Source of the DNA: an uncultured Collinsella sp.
GTDB taxonomy: Bacteria > Actinomycetota > Coriobacteriia > Coriobacteriales > Coriobacteriaceae
Assembly (NCBI GenBank): GCA_905209455.1
Contig: CAJLTA010000032.1
Coordinates: 1 to 16,816, forward strand
Reading direction: 5' to 3'
DNA: 16,816 bases
The notes beneath the pieces are model-generated. The model saw only the letters and a program-made list of their open reading frames with translations. It was not told the DNA's origin and ran no database searches. Below are positions 12,504-16,816 of the stretch, piece after piece (positions within the stretch are counted from its first letter, which is position 1; the number at the start of each line of letters is the position of its first letter). Made by a program: the position numbers and the translations under genes.

Positions 12504-13478
12504 TTGGATATCATCGAGCTTCTAAAATCTGCCTTCATGGGCCTGGTCGAGGGCATCACCGAATGGCTGCCTGTTTCGTCGACCGGTCACATGATTTTGG
12601 TGGACGAGTTCGTCAAGATGAACGTGAGCGAGACGTTCTGGAATATGTTTCTGGTCGTGATTCAGCTTGGCGCCATTTTGGCCGTCTGCGTCCTGTTCTT
12701 CTACGACCTTAACCCGTTTTCTCCCAGCAAGGGCAAGGAGGGTCGTCGCGACACCTGGGTGTTGTGGGGCAAGATTGTGCTCGGCTGCATTCCCGCCGCG
12801 GCGATCGGTCTGCCGCTTAACGACTGGATGGAGGAGCATTTCTATAATGCTCCCGTCGTGGCGCTGGCGCTCATTGTGTACGGTGTGCTGTTTATCGTGA
12901 TTGAGAACTGGCGCGCGAACAAGCGCGACCAGGCCGCTCTTGCCGGTTCGTTTGGTTCGCGTGCCGTGGTGACGGGCGGACGCCCCGCTGGTGCGCATTT
13001 TGCCGCGCCCGCTGCGACTGCCGCCGCAGACGATGATGATAACCTGGACTTTGGCTCCATCACTACGCTCGAGGACCTGAGCTGGAAGACTGCGCTGGGC
13101 ATCGGTTGCTTCCAGGTGCTCTCGCTGGTGCCGGGCACGTCGCGCTCCGGTTCCACCATCATCGGCGGCCTGCTGCTGGGTTGCACGCGCTCGGTGGCGT
13201 CTAAGTTCACGTTCTTCCTGGCTATTCCCGTTATGTTTGGCGCAAGTGCGCTCAAGCTGGTCAAGTACTTTATTAAGGGCGGTACTTTCGGCACCAACGA
13301 GATCGCCATCTTGGGCGTGGGCTGCGTCGTCGCCTTTGTGGTGTCGCTCATTGCCATCAAGTGGCTTATGGGCTTCGTCCGCCGTCACGACTTCAAGTGC
13401 TTCGGCGTCTACCGCATCATCCTGGGCATCGTGGTGCTTGCGTACTTCTTTGTCCTGGAGCCGATGCTCGGCCTGTAA
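12504..13478 (+). CDS. uppP: Undecaprenyl-diphosphate phosphatase (BacA/UppP family)
   Basis: Integral membrane enzyme that dephosphorylates undecaprenyl diphosphate, recycling the lipid carrier for peptidoglycan and polymer export and giving bacitracin tolerance. The two signature regions are intact: EGITEWLPVSSTGH (residues 16-29) and PGTSRSGSTIIGGLLLG (from 210, catalytic-region Arg214). I chose TTG 12504 because it has GAGGGGG (12492-12498) 5 bases upstream and gives an N-terminus DIIELLK like other family members; GTG 12483, in frame, adds 7 residues but has no good ribosome site. The length is 324 aa, longer than the common 260-290 because of an extra Ala/Gly- and Asp-rich loop at about 137-183 containing ADDDDNLD. 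About seven hydrophobic segments are visible. It stands alone, followed by a structured terminator. Confidence 0.95.
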   Translation: MDIIELLKSAFMGLVEGITEWLPVSSTGHMILVDEFVKMNVSETFWNMFLVVIQLGAILAVCVLFFYDLNPFSPSKGKEGRRDTWVLWGKIVLGCIPAAAIGLPLNDWMEEHFYNAPVVALALIVYGVLFIVIENWRANKRDQAALAGSFGSRAVVTGGRPAGAHFAAPAATAAADDDDNLDFGSITTLEDLSWKTALGIGCFQVLSLVPGTSRSGSTIIGGLLLGCTRSVASKFTFFLAIPVMFGASALKLVKYFIKGGTFGTNEIAILGVGCVVAFVVSLIAIKWLMGFVRRHDFKCFGVYRIILGIVVLAYFFVLEPMLGL

Positions 13479-13498
13479 CTTAGTCGACGCTGCGCGGC

Positions 13499-13587
13499 GG
13501 CCGGGGCGACAACTTGTCATTCAAAGGGGGCGGCATGACCAGAAGGTCTATGCCGCCCCTTTTCATGCCAATTTGTTCGCCCCGGCC
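13499..13587. repeat. Nested palindrome (89 bases) after uppP
   Basis: The outer arms GGCCGGGGCGA-CAA (13499-13512) and TTGTTCGCCCCGGCC (13573-13587) pair with a single bulge and enclose the terminator hairpin at 13524-13563. The overall size and concentric layout resemble the structures at 5154-5246 and 11713-11803, although the sequences differ. Confidence 0.6.
13524..13563 (+). terminator. Intrinsic terminator of uppP
   Basis: AAAGGGGGCGGCATGACC pairs with GGTC-T-ATGCCGCCCCTTTT around an AGAA loop (13541-13544) with a bulged T and one extra G. The stem ends in a T run at 13560-13563. It lies about 45 bases after the uppP stop and is a convincing terminator, readable in both directions. 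Confidence 0.8.
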
Positions 13588-13718
13588 ACCGCTCGCTGCT
13601 GCTGCCATGACATCGGCGGTTTCGTGGTTGTCAATTGATTGGTGCAGACTAACCTGACCCCATTGCGCCTAATCCGCTGGGGTGGGCCTGACGGTGGCGC
13701 ACGGAGTCGTGGTGTGAT

Positions 13719-13749
13719 TTGCGTCGGTGTCCGCGCGGCTCGGTATACT
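13719..13749 (+). promoter_or_regulatory. Likely promoter of the helicase gene
   Basis: TATACT (13744-13749) matches the -10 consensus at 5 of 6 positions. TTGCGT (13719-13724) is a partial -35 with a long 19-base spacer. Transcription would begin near 13756, downstream of the open frame's first ATG at 13727, which supports the start at 13811. Confidence 0.45.
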
Positions 13750-13810
13750 GGTACGGCTCAAACTATGGCGCCGCCCGCAGGCGCGCCGTCCGTCAGATGA
13801 GGAGTCGCCC

Positions 13811-16714
13811 ATGACCCAGCCCTTGCCCTGGGAAAAGAACGCCACGGTACCCGTGCCGCCCGCGCCGGAACCCGTGCCGCTCGATGCATACACCGCCCCT
13901 GCAGCGCCGGAGCCCGAGCTCGTCCCGCTCGACATCTACGACGCTCCTGCGCCGGCACCCAAACCCGCCAAGCCGCTCGTCGACATCGACAGCCTGAATC
14001 CCGCCCAGCGCGAGGCGGTTCTGACCACCGAGGGCCCGTTGCTGGTGCTCGCCGGCGCCGGCTCGGGCAAGACCCGCGTCCTGACCTTCCGCATCGCACA
14101 TATGCTCGGCGACCTGGGCGTTAAGCCTTGGCAGGTTCTTGCCATTACGTTTACCAACAAGGCCGCGGCCGAGATGCGCGAGCGTTTGGCGGCGCTCATT
14201 CCCAGCGGTACCCGCGGCATGTGGGTGTGCACCTTCCATGCCATGTGTGTGCGCATGCTGCGCGAGGACGCCGACCTGCTGGGCTACACCGGTCAGTTCA
14301 CCATCTACGATGATGACGACTCAAAGCGCATGGTGCGTGACATTATGCAGGCGCTCGGCATTGAGCAAAAGCAGTTCCCCATCAACATGATCCGCAGCAA
14401 GATCAGCTCGGCCAAAAACGCCATGATCGGCCCCGAGGACATGCTCAAGAGTGCCGATAGCCCCAACGACAAAAAGGCCGCGCAGGTCTACCTAGAGCTG
14501 GAGCGCCGCCTGCGCGCCGCCAACGCGATGGACTTCGACGACCTGCTCGTGCGCACGCTCGAGCTGCTGCGCACCCGCCCCGAGGTGCTCGACAAGTACC
14601 AGGAACGCTTCCGCTACATTAGCGTCGACGAGTATCAGGACACCAACCACGTCCAGTACGAAATCGCCAACCTGCTGGCCGCCAAGTACCAAAACCTCAT
14701 GGTCGTGGGCGACGACGACCAGTCCATTTATAGCTGGCGTGGTGCCGACATCACCAATATCCTGGACTTTGAGAAGGACTTTAAAGACTGCAAGACCGTT
14801 AAGCTGGAGCAGAACTACCGCTCTACTGGTCATATCCTGAGTGCCGCCAACGCCGTGGTGCGCCATAACTCGCAGCGCAAGGACAAGCGCCTGTTTACGG
14901 CCGAGGGCGATGGCGAGAAGATCCAGGCCTTCCAGGCGAGCGACGAGCGCGACGAGGGCCGCTGGATTGCCGGCGAGATCGAGAAGCTGCACTCCAAGGG
15001 CACGAGCTACGACGATATCGCCGTGTTCTATCGTACCAACGCCCAGTCGCGCATTCTCGAAGATATGTTCCTGCGCGCGGGCGTGCCCTACAAGATCGTG
15101 GGCGGCACGCGATTCTTCGACCGTGCCGAGATCCGCGACGTCATGGCCTACCTCAAGATGATCGTGAACCCGGCCGACGAGATGAGCGTCAAGCGCGTCA
15201 TCAACACACCTCGCCGCGGCATCGGTTCCACCTCGATTCAAAAAATTGAGCAGCTGGCGCGCGACAACCGCTGTTCGTTCTTCCAGGCCTGCGAGATCGC
15301 GTGCGCCGAAACCGGCATGTTTAGCGCCAAGGTGCGCAATGGCCTGTCGAGCTTTGTGTCGCTGGTGCGCGAGGGCCGTCGCATGGATGGCGAGCTCAAG
15401 GACGTCGTCGAGATGATTGTCGACAAGACGGGCCTGCTGCAGGCATTCCGCGCCGAGGGCACCATGGAGTCCGAGAGCCGCGCCGAGAACATCCAGGAAT
15501 TCCTGGGCGTTGCGGCCGAATTTGAAGAGACACACGAGGATATCGAGGGTACGCTTGAGAGCTTGGAAGAGCTGCGTGCGGCTGGCGTTGCCGATGTGCC
15601 TGCCGACGCTGAGCCCGAGCCCGTTGTGGTGAGCGCGCCTGCGCCCGAGCCGGGACCGTCCGCGCCCGCGTCCTCGTTTGAGGCGCTGGTCGGCGCGCGC
15701 GATGCCGCAGGTTCCAATCCGCTCGATAGCCTAGCCGCCCCGGCGCTCTCGCCGCAGGATGCTCTGGCCGCCGCCATCGCGGGCAACGCATATGCCGCGT
15801 CGACGGAGATGCCGGCGGGTGCCGTGCATGCCGACGAGATCGAGCGCACCTACGGTCCGCTCACCTGTAAGGCGCTGCCGGCGCTCATGGAGTGGCTGGC
15901 CCTGCGCTCCGACTTGGATTCCCTAGCCGGCGAGACGCATACCATTACCATGATGACCATCCACTCCGCCAAGGGCCTGGAGTTCCCGGCGGTGTTCGTG
16001 GCCGGCATGGAGGAGGGTATCTTCCCGCACGTGCACGACTTTGGCGGCAGCGATGACTCGGGTAAGCTCGAGGAGGAGCGTCGCCTGGCCTACGTCGCCA
16101 TCACGCGCGCCCGTAAGCGCCTGTTCTTGACCTATGCGGCCACGCGTCGCACCTACGGCTCGACCTCTGCCAACCCGCGTTCGCGCTTCCTCAACGAGAT
16201 TCCGTTTGAGGATATCGAGTTTAGCGGTATCGGTTCTGCCGGCTTTGAAGGCACGGGCTGGGAGAAGCGCGGCGACCGTCACGGCACCTTTGGCTCGGGC
16301 ATGGGCTCGGATATGTATGGCGGTAAGGTGTTCGGCTCGCATACGCGCTCGACCGGCGGTTCCGGTTCGCGCGGCGGATCGAGCTTTGACGATTTCTTTG
16401 GCGGCAGCAGCTACGGGACCGAACGCCATCGTGGGGTCTCGCCCGATGCCGGCCGTGTTGCCTCGACCTTTGGTTCGGGCGCGCCGCGAGCCAAAAAGCC
16501 GTCGTCCAAGGTGTCGCCGACGGTGGAGCGCAAGGTCGATCGCGCCAGCGCATCGCAGGACTTTGCCGCGGGCGATACCGTGAGCCACAAGACCTTTGGT
16601 ACGGGTACCGTGATCTCGGTCGCCGGAGACATGATTGAGGTTCAATTCGAAAAGACCGGCCAGACCAAAAAGCTTATGAAGGGCTTTGCTCCGATCGTCA
16701 AGCTGAATGCCTAA
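13811..16714 (+). CDS. pcrA: ATP-dependent DNA helicase, PcrA/UvrD family
   Basis: 3'-5' superfamily 1A helicase for repair, replication restart and transcription-coupled repair. ATG 13811 has GAGGAG 6 bases upstream (13799-13804), giving 967 aa; the in-frame ATG 13727 lies before the likely promoter. Motifs in order: Q-motif LNPAQREAV, Walker A GAGSGKT (82-88), Ia ITFTNKAAAEM, II DEYQDT (273-278), III VVGDDDQSIYSWRG, IV QNYRST, V MTIHSAKGLEFP (His718) and VI ERRLAYVAITRARKRLFL. The C-terminal Tudor-like domain (about 914-967, GDTVSHKTFGTGTVISV...KLMKGFAPIVKL) matches the RNA-polymerase-contacting end of PcrA. It is larger than the usual 730-780 aa: a Pro/Ala-rich N-terminus (1-60) with VPLDxYxAPA twice, an Ala/Pro-rich insertion at about 595-676, and a Gly/Ser-rich linker before the Tudor domain. 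Confidence 0.95.
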   Translation: MTQPLPWEKNATVPVPPAPEPVPLDAYTAPAAPEPELVPLDIYDAPAPAPKPAKPLVDIDSLNPAQREAVLTTEGPLLVLAGAGSGKTRVLTFRIAHMLGDLGVKPWQVLAITFTNKAAAEMRERLAALIPSGTRGMWVCTFHAMCVRMLREDADLLGYTGQFTIYDDDDSKRMVRDIMQALGIEQKQFPINMIRSKISSAKNAMIGPEDMLKSADSPNDKKAAQVYLELERRLRAANAMDFDDLLVRTLELLRTRPEVLDKYQERFRYISVDEYQDTNHVQYEIANLLAAKYQNLMVVGDDDQSIYSWRGADITNILDFEKDFKDCKTVKLEQNYRSTGHILSAANAVVRHNSQRKDKRLFTAEGDGEKIQAFQASDERDEGRWIAGEIEKLHSKGTSYDDIAVFYRTNAQSRILEDMFLRAGVPYKIVGGTRFFDRAEIRDVMAYLKMIVNPADEMSVKRVINTPRRGIGSTSIQKIEQLARDNRCSFFQACEIACAETGMFSAKVRNGLSSFVSLVREGRRMDGELKDVVEMIVDKTGLLQAFRAEGTMESESRAENIQEFLGVAAEFEETHEDIEGTLESLEELRAAGVADVPADAEPEPVVVSAPAPEPGPSAPASSFEALVGARDAAGSNPLDSLAAPALSPQDALAAAIAGNAYAASTEMPAGAVHADEIERTYGPLTCKALPALMEWLALRSDLDSLAGETHTITMMTIHSAKGLEFPAVFVAGMEEGIFPHVHDFGGSDDSGKLEEERRLAYVAITRARKRLFLTYAATRRTYGSTSANPRSRFLNEIPFEDIEFSGIGSAGFEGTGWEKRGDRHGTFGSGMGSDMYGGKVFGSHTRSTGGSGSRGGSSFDDFFGGSSYGTERHRGVSPDAGRVASTFGSGAPRAKKPSSKVSPTVERKVDRASASQDFAAGDTVSHKTFGTGTVISVAGDMIEVQFEKTGQTKKLMKGFAPIVKLNA

Positions 16715-16775
16715 CTGCGAGGTTGACCGGGCGCGCCGGGGGCTTTGGTCGCCTGCTCGGACAGTCCTGCTCGCA

Positions 16776-16800
16776 CGGAGAGCACATTAAGTGCTCTCCG
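16776..16800. repeat. Palindrome after the helicase gene, cut by the window edge
   Basis: CGGAGAGCAC (16776-16785) and GTGCTCTCCG (16791-16800) form a perfect 10-bp stem with loop ATTAA. GCA (16773-16775) can also pair with TGC (16806-16808) across a right-side bulge, and AGT (16763-16765) with ACT (16812-16814). The outer arm may continue past 16816. No T run is seen, so it may be the top of a further long nested palindrome rather than a simple terminator. Confidence 0.5.
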
Positions 16801-16816
16801 GCTCGTGCGGAACTCG

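Larger units (their letters stand above)
13479..13810. other. 332-base gap between uppP and the helicase gene
   Basis: The left part holds the nested palindrome and terminator at 13499-13587. The right part holds the likely helicase promoter at 13719-13749. Between them, CCCCA/TGGGG (around 13658-13682) could form a weak hairpin and TTGTCA (13628-13633) resembles a -35 without a good -10. I see no credible small gene. Confidence 0.5.

Noticed and set aside
13727..13810. Upstream ATG start for the helicase
   Set aside because: It lies before the TATACT promoter element and lacks a ribosome site; ATG 13811 has GAGGAG at 6 bases.
1..16816. CRISPR array, tRNA, rRNA, prophage or transposase genes
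   Set aside because: No regularly spaced identical repeats, no tRNA-like cloverleaf and no recombinase or phage proteins were seen in reading the window.

Overview
This is a GC-rich chromosomal window of ordinary bacterial gene density. It reads as a Gram-positive, high-GC anaerobe of the Coriobacteriia (Collinsella-like). That placement is an inference from codon use, the strong AGGAGG-type ribosome sites, the mix of proteins (DUF2207 membrane protein, PcrA with a C-terminal Tudor-like domain, a BceS-like kinase) and general resemblance; no database was searched. I see no rRNA, tRNA, CRISPR array, prophage, transposase or plasmid genes.

Layout: (1) 170-2113, a secreted or anchored DUF2207 membrane protein with a Gly-rich tail, closed by an intrinsic terminator. 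(2) 2114-2605, a gene-free, AT-rich stretch holding a 230-base element with 35-base imperfect terminal inverted repeats and a central hairpin, then a short degenerate tandem repeat. (3) 2606-3247 (-), a GNAT acetyltransferase. (4) 3525-5132, purH, the last two steps of IMP synthesis. (5) 5383-6117, an unrecognised 244-residue soluble protein that starts 17 bases after an intrinsic-terminator hairpin. (6) 6136-7317 (-), a PucR-family regulator, divergent from (7) a two-gene operon, 7532-9721, encoding an ornithine-cyclodeaminase/mu-crystallin-family oxidoreductase and a fold-type I aminotransferase. Two TTGTA...TACAA dyads lie in the shared promoter region. (8) 9891-11615, a two-component system with an OmpR-type regulator and a BceS-like intramembrane-sensing kinase, with no ABC transporter beside it. 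(9) 11817-12254 (-), a UspA-type universal stress protein. (10) 12504-13478, undecaprenyl-diphosphate phosphatase (uppP) with an unusual acidic/Ala-rich loop and a probable TTG start. (11) 13811-16714, a PcrA/UvrD helicase enlarged by a Pro/Ala-rich N-terminus, an insertion before motif V and a long Gly/Ser-rich linker.

Two parts may be of wider interest. The first is the PucR / cyclodeaminase-family / aminotransferase divergon, which could be a small regulated amino-acid pathway: transamination followed by reduction of a cyclic ketimine is one hypothesis. The second is a set of long nested palindromes of about 90 bases, unrelated in sequence to each other. They lie at 5154-5246, 11713-11803 and 13499-13587, with a probable fourth cut by the right edge, and each follows the 3' end of a gene. 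The rest is core housekeeping (purine synthesis, cell-wall lipid recycling, DNA repair) with local regulatory detail.
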